61,358 nucleotides of DNA. Origin: Nocardia asiatica NBRC 100129 (GTDB lineage: Bacteria > Actinomycetota > Actinomycetes > Mycobacteriales > Mycobacteriaceae). The notes beneath the pieces are model-generated. The model made no database searches and was not told the DNA's origin. It saw only the letters and a list, made by a program, of their open reading frames with translations. This document shows, in pieces, positions 53,281 through 60,985 of this stretch. The translations under genes and the position numbers were made by a program. Where the stretch lies: the NCBI RefSeq assembly GCF_000308415.1, contig NZ_BAFS01000065.1:1-61358 (forward strand). The letters are read 5' to 3'. The first letter of the stretch is position 1; the number at the start of each line of letters is the position of its first letter.

Positions 53281-53967
53281 ATGACCGAACTCGTCACCTA
53301 CCGGCTCGACGCCGGAGTCGCCACCGTCACGCTGGACGACGGCAAGGCGAACGTGATGTCGGAGCACATGATCGGCGCCATCGCCGCCGCCCTGGACCGG
53401 GCCGAGGCCGATCGCGCCGTCGTCCTGTTGACCGGACGCTCCCGCATGTTCTCCGCCGGCTACGACCTGGCGACGTTCTCCCGATCCGCCGACGACATCC
53501 GCCGCACCCTGCGGGCCGGCGGCAACCTGGTCCATCGGCTCCTCGGGTTCCCGTATCCGGTCGTCGCGGCGTGCCCGGGGCACGCGATCGCCCAGGGCGC
53601 GTTCACGCTGCTGGCCACGGACGTGCGATTCGGCGTCGAGGGGGATTTCAAACTGGGTCTGAACGAGGTCGCGATCGGTCTGACCATTCCGCATTACGGC
53701 GTCGAGACGGCACGGCACCGGCTCACCGCCCCGGGGTTCGACCGGGCGGCGAACACCGGCGTCCTGCTCGGTCCCGAGGAAGCCAGGGAACTCGGCTTTC
53801 TCGACGTGCTCGCCGCCGACGCCGACGAACTGCGCGAGCGCGCGACCGCCGAAGCGCGCCGATTGACCGGCATCGACTTCGCCGCGCATACCGGCACGAA
53901 GCTGCGGGTGCGTGCCGGAGTTCTCGCCGCGGTCCGGTCCGGCATCGACGCCGAGTTCGGGGCGTAA
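53281..53967 (+). CDS. Crotonase-fold enoyl-CoA hydratase/isomerase-like protein
   Basis: CoA-binding crotonase (228 aa). The oxyanion-hole block SRMFSAGYDLATFS and the helix ACPGHAIAQGAFTLLATDVRFG are visible. The first catalytic Glu position of enoyl-CoA hydratase (normally GG.CELA) is Phe (GAFTLLA), while the second is kept in GLNEVAIGL. This fits a subgroup of short crotonases with unproven reaction. GGAGG lies 5 nt before ATG 53281, and a double TetR operator covers the leader. The TetR gene follows after 6 bp. Confidence 0.85.
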   Translation: MTELVTYRLDAGVATVTLDDGKANVMSEHMIGAIAAALDRAEADRAVVLLTGRSRMFSAGYDLATFSRSADDIRRTLRAGGNLVHRLLGFPYPVVAACPGHAIAQGAFTLLATDVRFGVEGDFKLGLNEVAIGLTIPHYGVETARHRLTAPGFDRAANTGVLLGPEEARELGFLDVLAADADELRERATAEARRLTGIDFAAHTGTKLRVRAGVLAAVRSGIDAEFGA

Positions 53968-53973
53968 TCGAAA

Positions 53974-54555
53974 GTGCGCACGCGCGAGCGGATCTTGGCG
54001 GAAGCGACCGAACAACTCCTGGCGAAGGGTTATCCGGCGTTCACGGTGGCCGGCGTGCGCGATCGGCTCGGTCTGTCCAGCGGCAGCATGTTCCACGCGT
54101 TCGGTTCGAAAGCCGAACTGGCGGCCGCGGTCTATGTCGCGGGGATGCTCGACTACCAGCGCGCGGTGCTGGACCGCCTCGACGCGTACGGCATCGACGC
54201 GCAGCAGGCGATCCGCGCGATGCTCGCGGCCCATCTCGGCTGGGTGGAGGATCACCGTGATCTCGCCCGCTTCCTGTTCGCGACGCTTCCCGACGAGGTC
54301 GCGCGGGTCGCGGAGCCCGAACTGGCGCAGCACAACCGAGTTTTCTTCGGCGCGCTGGAACGCCGGTACCGCGAACTGCTCGGCACCGCGGACGTGGGCG
54401 GCGACGGCTATCCGGTTGCCCATGCGATCTGCGTGGGACCGGCGCAGGAGTACTGCAGGCAATGGGTCCGCGGACGCGTCTCGGCGCCGCCGCGCACGCT
54501 GGCCGCGACCTTCCAGGACGCCGCCGCGGCCGCTCTCGCCACCCTGATTCGATAG
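53974..54555 (+). CDS. TetR-family repressor of the crotonase operon
   Basis: Regulator of 193 aa with TetR HTH (RILAEATEQLLAKGYPAFTVAGVRDRLGLSSGSMFHAFGSKAELA) and a C-terminal ligand domain typical of fatty-acid/acyl-CoA-linked TetR proteins. GTG 53974 is 6 bp after the crotonase stop, so the two are one transcript. It most likely binds the double palindrome upstream of the crotonase gene and thereby also represses itself. Ligand probably an acyl-CoA; inferred. Confidence 0.88.
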   Translation: MRTRERILAEATEQLLAKGYPAFTVAGVRDRLGLSSGSMFHAFGSKAELAAAVYVAGMLDYQRAVLDRLDAYGIDAQQAIRAMLAAHLGWVEDHRDLARFLFATLPDEVARVAEPELAQHNRVFFGALERRYRELLGTADVGGDGYPVAHAICVGPAQEYCRQWVRGRVSAPPRTLAATFQDAAAAALATLIR

Positions 54556-54679
54556 CCGCCCGGTCGGGCAGCGCGGGTGTACGCGTGGCGGTGCCGGGGC
54601 GATGACCGCGCCGGTTGCGGAACGGCGATGTGTGATCAACAGTGGTTGTCGAGTTACGGTGCGGCGACGGGAGGCCACC

Positions 54680-56032
54680 ATGGACCGTGCGGACGTCGTT
54701 GTCGTCGGTGCCGGATATGCCGGGCTGTGCGCGGCGCGGACATTGCGGGCGTCCGGTCGGGAGGTCGTGGTCCTGGAGGCGAGCGATCGCGTCGGCGGTC
54801 GCACCCTCGCCGCGCGGATCGGCGGCGGTTGGGCCGTCGATCTCGGCGGACAGTGGATCTCGGGTGCGCACACCAGGTTCGCCGCGTTGGCCGAGGAGTA
54901 CGGCGCGGCGATGTACGCACCGCCGGAAGGGGTCGACCTGCTGGTCGAGGGCGTGGTCCGGCGGCGGTTCACCGGCGCCCGCCCGCCATTGCCGACGCTG
55001 GTGCTGGTGGTGCTCGCCCAGGCCATGTGGCGGCTGGAACGCATGGCCGCCCGGATCGACCTCGCGCGCCCGTGGACCACGGCGGGCGCGGACCGGCTGG
55101 ACGCGATGACCGCCGCGACCTGGCTGCGCCGGAATCTTCCGGAGCGGCGCGCGCGGAACCTGGCCGAGGTGATGATCGGCGAGGAGCTGTGCGTCGATGT
55201 GGGCAGTATCTCGATGCTCGGTTTGCTGACCACGATCCGCTCGGCGGGCGGTGTCGAGGCCGGGATCACGGCCGAGACGGTGACCCGCATGTTCGTGGAC
55301 GGCGCCGACGGACCCGCGCTGGCCATCGCCGCCGAACTCGGGGACGCCGTGCGTCTCGGCGCGCCGGTCACCGGTATCCGTCAGGGAGCGGACGGCGTCC
55401 GGGTGGGCGCGGTGACCGGTGACGTGCACGCCGAGCGCGTGATCGTGGCGGTGCCGCCCGTCCTCGCCGGACGCATCGCCTACGACCCCCCGCTGCCCGC
55501 CGCGCGCGACCAGTTGACCCAGCGGATGCCGATGGGCTCGGTCCTGAAAGCTTTCGCGGTCTACGAGCGCCCGTTCTGGCGTGACGACCGGCTCACCGGT
55601 CAAGCGCTGAACCTGCACGATCCGGTACCGGTGACCTTCGACGCCACCCGCCCCGGCGGCCCCGGCGTGCTCGGCGCGCTGGTGCCCGGCCGGGCGGCGC
55701 AGCGGCTGGGTGCCCTTCCCGCGAGCGAGCGCCGCGCCATGATCGTCGGCTCGCTCGTGCGCGCCTTCGGCCATGCCGCCCGCGAGCCGGTCGAGTGGCA
55801 CGAGAAGGTCTGGGCCGAAGACCCGTACACCCGTGGCGGATACGGCGCCTTCTTCCCGCCGGGCGTGCTGACCACCGTGGGCTCGGCGCTGCGTCATCCG
55901 GTCGGAGCGATCCACTGGGCGGGGAGCGAAACCGCCACGGAGTGGTCGGGGTACATCGAGGGAGCGATCCGCTCGGGTGAGCGCGCGGCCGCCGAGGTGC
56001 TCGCCGTGGACCGATCCACGGCCACCGCCTGA
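54680..56032 (+). CDS. FAD-dependent amine oxidase (MAO-like)
   Basis: Flavoprotein of 450 aa with N-terminal ADVVVVGAGYAGLCAARTL, the following VVVLEASDRVGGRTL, the GG-doublet in VDLGGQWISGAHTRF, and the C-terminal FAD site IHWAGSETATEWSGYIEGAIRSGERAA, typical of monoamine/polyamine oxidases. It would oxidise a primary or secondary amine with release of hydrogen peroxide. ATG 54680 has GGGAGG upstream. It stands alone; a universal stress protein gene follows at 56091. Confidence 0.9.
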   Translation: MDRADVVVVGAGYAGLCAARTLRASGREVVVLEASDRVGGRTLAARIGGGWAVDLGGQWISGAHTRFAALAEEYGAAMYAPPEGVDLLVEGVVRRRFTGARPPLPTLVLVVLAQAMWRLERMAARIDLARPWTTAGADRLDAMTAATWLRRNLPERRARNLAEVMIGEELCVDVGSISMLGLLTTIRSAGGVEAGITAETVTRMFVDGADGPALAIAAELGDAVRLGAPVTGIRQGADGVRVGAVTGDVHAERVIVAVPPVLAGRIAYDPPLPAARDQLTQRMPMGSVLKAFAVYERPFWRDDRLTGQALNLHDPVPVTFDATRPGGPGVLGALVPGRAAQRLGALPASERRAMIVGSLVRAFGHAAREPVEWHEKVWAEDPYTRGGYGAFFPPGVLTTVGSALRHPVGAIHWAGSETATEWSGYIEGAIRSGERAAAEVLAVDRSTATA

Positions 56033-56090
56033 TTGCCGATCGATTGCTCGAACGCTGGCTGCGACCGAGCCGAGGGATCACAATGGAAAG

Positions 56091-56540
56091 GTGTTCCAGC
56101 GGATCGTGGTGGGTTACGACGACTCGCCCGGCGCGAGGGCCGCCTTGACGATGGCGCTCGATCTGGCGACGGTGCACCACTCGGCGCTCACGGTGGTGGC
56201 GGTGGAAGAGTATCTGCCGCACTACGGTCCGGTGGTCGGCGAGATCGAGGACGAGCGCTCGATCGGCGAGCGGACCTGCCGCCGGTGGCTCGCCGCCGCC
56301 GCCGAATCCGCGCGACAGCGCGGCATCGAGGTGCAGGCCGAGATGCGCGCCGGCCAGGCGGCGCGGGAACTGGCCACGGCCGCCGCCGAGCACCGGGCCG
56401 ACCTGCTGGTTCTCGGCCGCAGTGGGCATTCGGGCATCTGGGGCCGGTTCATGGGCAGCACCGCGGAGAAGGCCGCCCGGCACGCCTGCTGTTCGGTGCT
56501 GGTCGCGCACGACGGCGACGGACGGCCCGAAGGCCGGTGA
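56091..56540 (+). CDS. Universal stress protein
   Basis: UspA-fold protein of 149 aa. FQRIVVGYDDSPGARAALTMALDLA is the N-terminal strand and helix, and DLLVLGRSGHSGIWGRFMGSTAEKAARHACCSVLVAH contains the GxxGx9GS nucleotide-binding loop, so ATP binding is likely. GTG 56091 is used: CACAAT ends 6 nt upstream, suggesting a leaderless mRNA. It precedes the CrcB pair; role in stress tolerance is by family only. Confidence 0.88.
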   Translation: MFQRIVVGYDDSPGARAALTMALDLATVHHSALTVVAVEEYLPHYGPVVGEIEDERSIGERTCRRWLAAAAESARQRGIEVQAEMRAGQAARELATAAAEHRADLLVLGRSGHSGIWGRFMGSTAEKAARHACCSVLVAHDGDGRPEGR

Positions 56541-56584
56541 GTGCGGCCGTGTCGTGACGGCGGTGGCGCCGCGGCGGGTCGATC

Positions 56585-57085
56585 GTGTTAGAGATGTGCA
56601 TGGCCGGGGAACTGACCGAGGAGCCGATGCCCACCGCCGAACGCGCGAGAAACCGCGCGCCATGGCGGGACTTCTGGCGCGCCCACGGTGTGGTGCTGGT
56701 GGTCGTCGCGGCAGGGGGCGCGCTGGGCGCGCTGGCTCGCTACGGTCTTGCCCAAGCGTTGCCCGGCCGGGCCGGACATATCCCGTGGGCCACCTTCGTC
56801 TCCAATGTGTCGGGCTGCTTCGCGATCGGCGTACTCATGGTGGCGGTGACCGAGATCTGGACGGCGCACCGATTGGTGCGCCCATTCCTCGGCGTGGGCG
56901 TCCTGGGCGGATTCACCACCTTCTCCACCTACGCCAACGAGATCCGCGAGCTACTGCGCCCCGACACGATCGTCGCCGCGGCCGCATACCTGGCGGGCAC
57001 GCTGATCTGCGCTCTGCTCGCGACTTTCGCGGCGATGTGGCTCACCAGGGCGGGCTATGAGCGCGCGCGAAAGAGGGCGAGATGA
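56585..57085 (+). CDS. crcB: CrcB/Fluc fluoride channel subunit 1
   Basis: Small four-helix protein (up to 166 aa) with GGALGALARYGLAQ, TFVSNVSGCFAIG and GVLGGFTTFSTYANE, the Fluc channel blocks. It carries a longer hydrophilic N-terminus than usual. The start is uncertain: GTG 56585, ATG 56594 and ATG 56600 are all in frame and no ribosome site is clear. It overlaps the second crcB gene by 4 bp. Two different subunits form a heterodimeric antiparallel channel that expels fluoride. Confidence 0.88.
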   Translation: MLEMCMAGELTEEPMPTAERARNRAPWRDFWRAHGVVLVVVAAGGALGALARYGLAQALPGRAGHIPWATFVSNVSGCFAIGVLMVAVTEIWTAHRLVRPFLGVGVLGGFTTFSTYANEIRELLRPDTIVAAAAYLAGTLICALLATFAAMWLTRAGYERARKRAR

Positions 57086-57450
57086 CGGTGCTGCTGGTTC
57101 TTCTGGGCGGTGCGATCGGCGCGCCGCTGCGGTATCTCGTCGACCGGGCGGTGCAGAATCGCCGCGACAGTCTGTTCCCCTGGGGCACTTTCCTGGTGAA
57201 CCTGATCGGCTGCTCGATTCTCGGCGCCCTGAGCGGGGCGGGGACCGCGCTGTCCACGCCGCTGTTCGTTCTGCTCGGCACCGGATTCTGCGGAGCCCTG
57301 ACCACCTACAGCACCTTCGGATACGAGACCGTGCGATTGGCGGAGCGCGGCGCCTATCTCTTCGCGGCGACGAACGTGATCGCCAGTGTCTGCGCAGGGC
57401 TGATCGCCACCGTGTCCACCTACGCCGCAGTGCACGCCCTGGTCGGCTGA
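57082..57450 (+). CDS. crcB: CrcB/Fluc fluoride channel subunit 2
   Basis: Four-helix protein of 122 aa with GGAIGAPLRYLVDRAVQ, TFLVNLIGCSILG and FCGALTTYSTFGYE. It differs enough from the upstream CrcB to be the obligate opposite-orientation partner, as in paired Fluc genes of Gram-positive bacteria. ATG 57082 overlaps the upstream stop (ATGA), ensuring equal synthesis. No fluoride riboswitch is visible before the pair. Confidence 0.9.
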   Translation: MTVLLVLLGGAIGAPLRYLVDRAVQNRRDSLFPWGTFLVNLIGCSILGALSGAGTALSTPLFVLLGTGFCGALTTYSTFGYETVRLAERGAYLFAATNVIASVCAGLIATVSTYAAVHALVG

Positions 57451-57559
57451 CCCCATCCGGGCTGTCCGGCCGAACCTGTATGGGACGTGATCCAGTTCAC
57501 TCGGCTGGTCTACCGCGAGCTACTCGGGGTCGGATAAGCTCTGTCGTGACAGATGCAAA

Positions 57560-57569
57560 TATGCGCATA
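57560..57569. promoter_or_regulatory. TATGCGCATA palindrome before the CDF gene
   Basis: A perfect 10-bp palindrome (57560-57569) within GATG-caaa-TATGCGCATA-CATC. It lies in the spacer of a possible promoter GTGACA (57546-57551)/TACATC (57568-57573). Sites of this type are bound by ArsR/SmtB-family metal sensors; no such gene is nearby. Confidence 0.55.
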
Positions 57570-57596
57570 CATCTTCGGTGACGGAAGGCTGGTTCG

Positions 57597-58604
57597 ATGG
57601 GACACGAACATGGTCACGCGCACGGACACGGGGTGTCCGGCGAGGCCGATCGCAGATGGCTGACCATCGCGCTGGCCCTCATCGTCGGTTTCATGTCGAT
57701 CGAAGTCGTGATCGGCGTACTGGCGAACTCGCTGGCCCTGCTGTCGGACGCGGCGCACATGCTCACCGACGCCGCGTCCATTGTGCTCGCGCTCATCGCG
57801 ATCCGGCTGGCGGCGCGGCCCGCGAACGGCAAGTACACCTATGGCTACAAGCGCGCCGAGATCCTCTCGGCGCAGGCCAACGGTGTCACGCTGCTGGTGC
57901 TGGCGGGCTGGCTCACCTACGAGGCCGTGCGCCGCCTGTTCGAGCCACCCGAGGTGACCGGCGGTCTCGTCTTGGCGACCGCGCTGGCCGGCATCGTCGT
58001 CAACATCGCGGCCACCTGGGCCATCAGCAAGGCCAACCGCTCCAGTCTCAACGTGGAGGGCGCCTTCCAGCACGTGCTCAACGACCTGTACGGGTTCATC
58101 GCCACCGCCGTGGCCGGGCTCGTCGTGCTGACCACCGGCTTCGCCAGGGCGGATGCCATCGCCACCTTGGTCGTGGTCGCGCTGATGGTCAAGGCGGGTC
58201 TCGGGCTGGTGCGTGAGTCCGGCCGGATCTTCCTGGAGGCGGCGCCCGCCGGGGTGGACCCGGACGCGCTCGGGCGCGGGCTGGTGGACATCGAAGGCGT
58301 CGACGAAGTGCACGACCTGCACGTCTGGCAGATCACCTCCGGCGACATCGCCCTGTCGGCGCACGTGCTGGTTCGTGCGGGCGCGGACTGCCACGGGCTG
58401 CGCCAGCGGATCGAGCACCTTCTCGACCACGACTACGGCATCACCCACACCACGTTGCAGGTCGACCATACCCACGGCGTGGGCGCCGCGGCGCCCACGG
58501 ACGCCCAGCGCCTGCTGCCGGTGTTGGACGACCACTGCGACGACGCGCACGGGCCGGTGCACCGCGACCGCCCGTCGTCCGCCGCGGGTATCGGCGCGCC
58601 CTGA
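57597..58604 (+). CDS. CDF-family zinc/cation efflux transporter
   Basis: Six-helix transporter (335 aa) of the CzcD/ZitB type. A His-rich N-terminus (HEHGHAHGHG) collects metal. The HxxxD pairs of the transport site are in LLSDAAHMLTDAASI (helix 2) and HVLNDLYGFIATAV (helix 5). The C-terminal domain (VDEVHDLHVWQITSG) is the CDF cytosolic dimer domain. It exports Zn2+ or Cd2+/Co2+ in exchange for protons. ATG 57597 has GGAAGG upstream. The palindrome before it suggests metal-induced expression. Confidence 0.92.
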   Translation: MGHEHGHAHGHGVSGEADRRWLTIALALIVGFMSIEVVIGVLANSLALLSDAAHMLTDAASIVLALIAIRLAARPANGKYTYGYKRAEILSAQANGVTLLVLAGWLTYEAVRRLFEPPEVTGGLVLATALAGIVVNIAATWAISKANRSSLNVEGAFQHVLNDLYGFIATAVAGLVVLTTGFARADAIATLVVVALMVKAGLGLVRESGRIFLEAAPAGVDPDALGRGLVDIEGVDEVHDLHVWQITSGDIALSAHVLVRAGADCHGLRQRIEHLLDHDYGITHTTLQVDHTHGVGAAAPTDAQRLLPVLDDHCDDAHGPVHRDRPSSAAGIGAP

Positions 58605-58605
58605 G

Positions 58606-59415
58606 CTACCGGGCGCCACGCGCGTGGACGATGCCGGGCGGGATGTCGCGCAACACCGGAAGGCCCTCGAAGACCGGAAGGCTCACCGCGAGCGGGCCGC
58701 GGGACGGACCGAAGGACGACAGCGTCACCTCTGCCACCCGCGGGCTCCATTCGCGCAGCAGCCGCTCCGCCCGGCTGCGTTTGACGCCCCAGGGCATGGG
58801 CGGTGCGGTGTAGTGCGGTGTCTTCGCGAAACCTCGCATGGTCTTGCGCGAGAACCAGGGCGGGATGATGTCGAACATCAGCTCCACACCGGGGAGCCGG
58901 TCGAAGATGGTGGTGCACAGGCGGCGCACCTGGTCGGGCTCGAAGTACATGAACAGGCCCTGCGCGGTGACGAAGACTCCGCGTCCGGTGTCGACCTCGT
59001 CGAGCCAGGCCGGATCGAGGGCGCTGACCGCCAGATGACGGCAGCGCTCGCTCGGCGGCAGGAACCGCTCGCGCAGCGCGATGCCCTCGGGCACGTCGAC
59101 GCACAGCCAGCGCACCTTGCCGTCGTCGCACCGCTGGAATTGAGTCTCCAAACCCGAGGCGAGTTCCACGACGGTGCCGCCCGGGTGCGCCGCCAGCCAG
59201 GGCCGCAGCGCCTGGTCGAAGCGCAGCGACCGCACCGCGTGCGTGCCGTCGGGCGCGCCGAACGCCCGGGCGTAGTCGTAGTCGAGCGCGTCGAAGATCC
59301 GGACGCAGTCCGGATCGCGCAGTATGCCGTCCGCCCGTTTCGCTTCCGACGCCCGGTTGTAGAGCGTCCACAGCATGGTCTCCGGGATTCCCGCCAATTC
59401 GACGCTCGCGCCCAT
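58606..59415 (-). CDS. SAM-dependent methyltransferase of the LCM/PPM family
   Basis: Methyltransferase of 269 aa of the leucine carboxyl methyltransferase-like class: GIPETMLWTLYNRASEAKRADGILRDP at the start, SAM loop VVELASGLETQFQR, VDVPEGIALRERFLP, and FVTAQGLFMYFEPDQVRRL. In actinobacteria these enzymes mostly methylate small molecules or polyketides; the substrate is unknown. A strong IdeR/DtxR-type iron box lies 54-72 bp upstream of ATG 59415, so it is probably made under iron limitation. It converges with the CDF gene (1 bp between stops). Confidence 0.88.
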   Translation of the reverse strand: MGASVELAGIPETMLWTLYNRASEAKRADGILRDPDCVRIFDALDYDYARAFGAPDGTHAVRSLRFDQALRPWLAAHPGGTVVELASGLETQFQRCDDGKVRWLCVDVPEGIALRERFLPPSERCRHLAVSALDPAWLDEVDTGRGVFVTAQGLFMYFEPDQVRRLCTTIFDRLPGVELMFDIIPPWFSRKTMRGFAKTPHYTAPPMPWGVKRSRAERLLREWSPRVAEVTLSSFGPSRGPLAVSLPVFEGLPVLRDIPPGIVHARGAR

Positions 59416-59468
59416 GTTTTCGTCCTTCCGGCTCCGGGCCGTGTCCGCCCGCCGACACTCGAATCGAG

Positions 59469-59487
59469 CGAACTTAGCCTAACCTAA
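59469..59487 (-). promoter_or_regulatory. IdeR/DtxR iron box
   Basis: The 19-mer CGAACTTAGCCTAACCTAA matches the iron box TTAGGTTAG(G/C)CTAACCTAA at 15 of 19 positions, with the right half perfect. It lies between the amidase stop (59504) and the methyltransferase start (59415), in the position for repression of the methyltransferase by iron-loaded IdeR. I saw no other iron box in the window. Confidence 0.8.
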
Positions 59488-59503
59488 TTCAGGACGAAAC
59501 GGC

Positions 59504-60919
59504 TCAGTGATGCAGACGCGGGAACGGCTGCTCGGCCTCGACCAGATAGGCCAGCTCCAGCAGGGTGCGTTCGTCGCCCCGCGTGGCGGCGAACTGAACT
59601 CCGATCGGGAGCCCGCCCTCGGTCAGTCCGGCCGGAACGGTGATCGCCGGCGTTCCGGTGATGTTGTTGATCGGGGTGAAACAGACGTAGGCGCGCAGGC
59701 GGTCGATGAGATCCTCGAACGGCACCGTAGGGCTGAGATGGCCGAGTTCCGGCGTGGTGTGGCCGAGCGTGGGCAGCAGCACCGCGTCGTAGGGCTCGAG
59801 CGCCCGCTCGTAAGTCGCCGCCGCCGCCCGTAGCCGGTAGAGCGTGAGCGGGGCGTGCAGGGCCCGGCGCAGGAAAAGCGCACGGAGGCCGACGGTCAGA
59901 TCGTCCACCCGGCGCGCGTCGAACCGGCGGTCGAGGAATTTTCCCGTCGTGGTTATCGCGGCCGCGAGCAGCCCCCAGTAGTGGAGAAATGCGCTCTCGA
60001 TCGCGGCGCCGAACATCAGTGGCACCGGCTCCACCGAATGACCACTGGATTCGAGGACCCGCGCAACCTTTTCGACAGCCGCTCGCGTGGGACCGGCGGC
60101 GAGCGGCCCCGCGAGGTTGTCGAGCACCAGCGCTATCCGCATCCGTCCGGGCGCCGGGCCCTCGACCCGGCCGATCGGCTTCAGCGCGGGATTGCGCCAA
60201 TAGCGTTCGGCCGCCTCGGCGTATGCCGCGGTGTCGCGCACCGTCCTGGTCAGCACTCCCTCGCTGACGATGTCGACCGGCAGCGAGCGAGCCAGCCCTG
60301 AGACCACGTGCCGACCCCGCGTCGGCTTCAGGCCGACCAGCCCGGCGCAAGCCGCCGGAATCCGGATCGATCCGCCGCCGTCGTTGCCGTGCGCGATCGG
60401 GACGACGCCCGCCGCCACCAGCGCGGCCGCCCCGCCCGACGAGCCGCCCACCGAATGGCCCGTGTGCCAGGGGTTGCGGGTGGGCGCCGCGTGCGGCGGC
60501 TCGGTGCTGGCGTTGAACCCGAACTCGGGCATCGCGCTCTTGCCGAGCACGGTGAGGCCGGTGCTGAGGAATTGCCGGGTGTAGCCGCTGTGCGCGCGGG
60601 CGGGTGTCGCACGGAACGCGGCAGTGCCCTGGTTCGTCGGCATGCCCGCCACGTCCGTGTTGTCCTTGACGAAACTGGGCACGCCGTAGAACGTGCCGGT
60701 CCGCTCGGCGGGCAGCAGTGGGTTCGCATAGCTTCGGTAGGCGACTGCCGCCAGCTGTTCGACCCGCTGGGCGCGCGCCACGGCAGCCGCGGCGAGTTCG
60801 TGTGGTGAAACCGCACCGTCGCGCACCAGCGTGGCCAGGGCGACGGCGTCGTGGTCACCGAGTGCGTCGTCGCAGAAGGCGTGGACGCGCGTAGGTAGCG
60901 GTAGAGCGTCGGCGGTCAT
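59504..60919 (-). CDS. Amidase-signature enzyme
   Basis: Ser-cisSer-Lys amidase (471 aa). The catalytic lysine is in GVPSFVKDNTDVAG, the serines in GHSVGGSSGGAAALVAAG and GNDGGGSIRIPAACAGLVGLKP. C-terminal PAITVPAGLTEGGLPIGVQF completes the fold. It hydrolyses an amide bond, perhaps of a drug-like or plant compound; a glutamyl-tRNA amidotransferase role is unlikely without GatB/C genes. Divergent from the FUSC-like gene, separated by 66 bp. Confidence 0.92.
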   Translation of the reverse strand: MTADALPLPTRVHAFCDDALGDHDAVALATLVRDGAVSPHELAAAAVARAQRVEQLAAVAYRSYANPLLPAERTGTFYGVPSFVKDNTDVAGMPTNQGTAAFRATPARAHSGYTRQFLSTGLTVLGKSAMPEFGFNASTEPPHAAPTRNPWHTGHSVGGSSGGAAALVAAGVVPIAHGNDGGGSIRIPAACAGLVGLKPTRGRHVVSGLARSLPVDIVSEGVLTRTVRDTAAYAEAAERYWRNPALKPIGRVEGPAPGRMRIALVLDNLAGPLAAGPTRAAVEKVARVLESSGHSVEPVPLMFGAAIESAFLHYWGLLAAAITTTGKFLDRRFDARRVDDLTVGLRALFLRRALHAPLTLYRLRAAAATYERALEPYDAVLLPTLGHTTPELGHLSPTVPFEDLIDRLRAYVCFTPINNITGTPAITVPAGLTEGGLPIGVQFAATRGDERTLLELAYLVEAEQPFPRLHH

Positions 60920-60985
60920 ATCCCGAATCTAATGTGTGCGTCAGGCAGGTCGTCCAGATCGAAGTCAGGTCGGAAAGGACAGCAG

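Noticed and set aside
56541..56600. Fluoride riboswitch before crcB
   Set aside because: The interval is too short and lacks the conserved riboswitch core.
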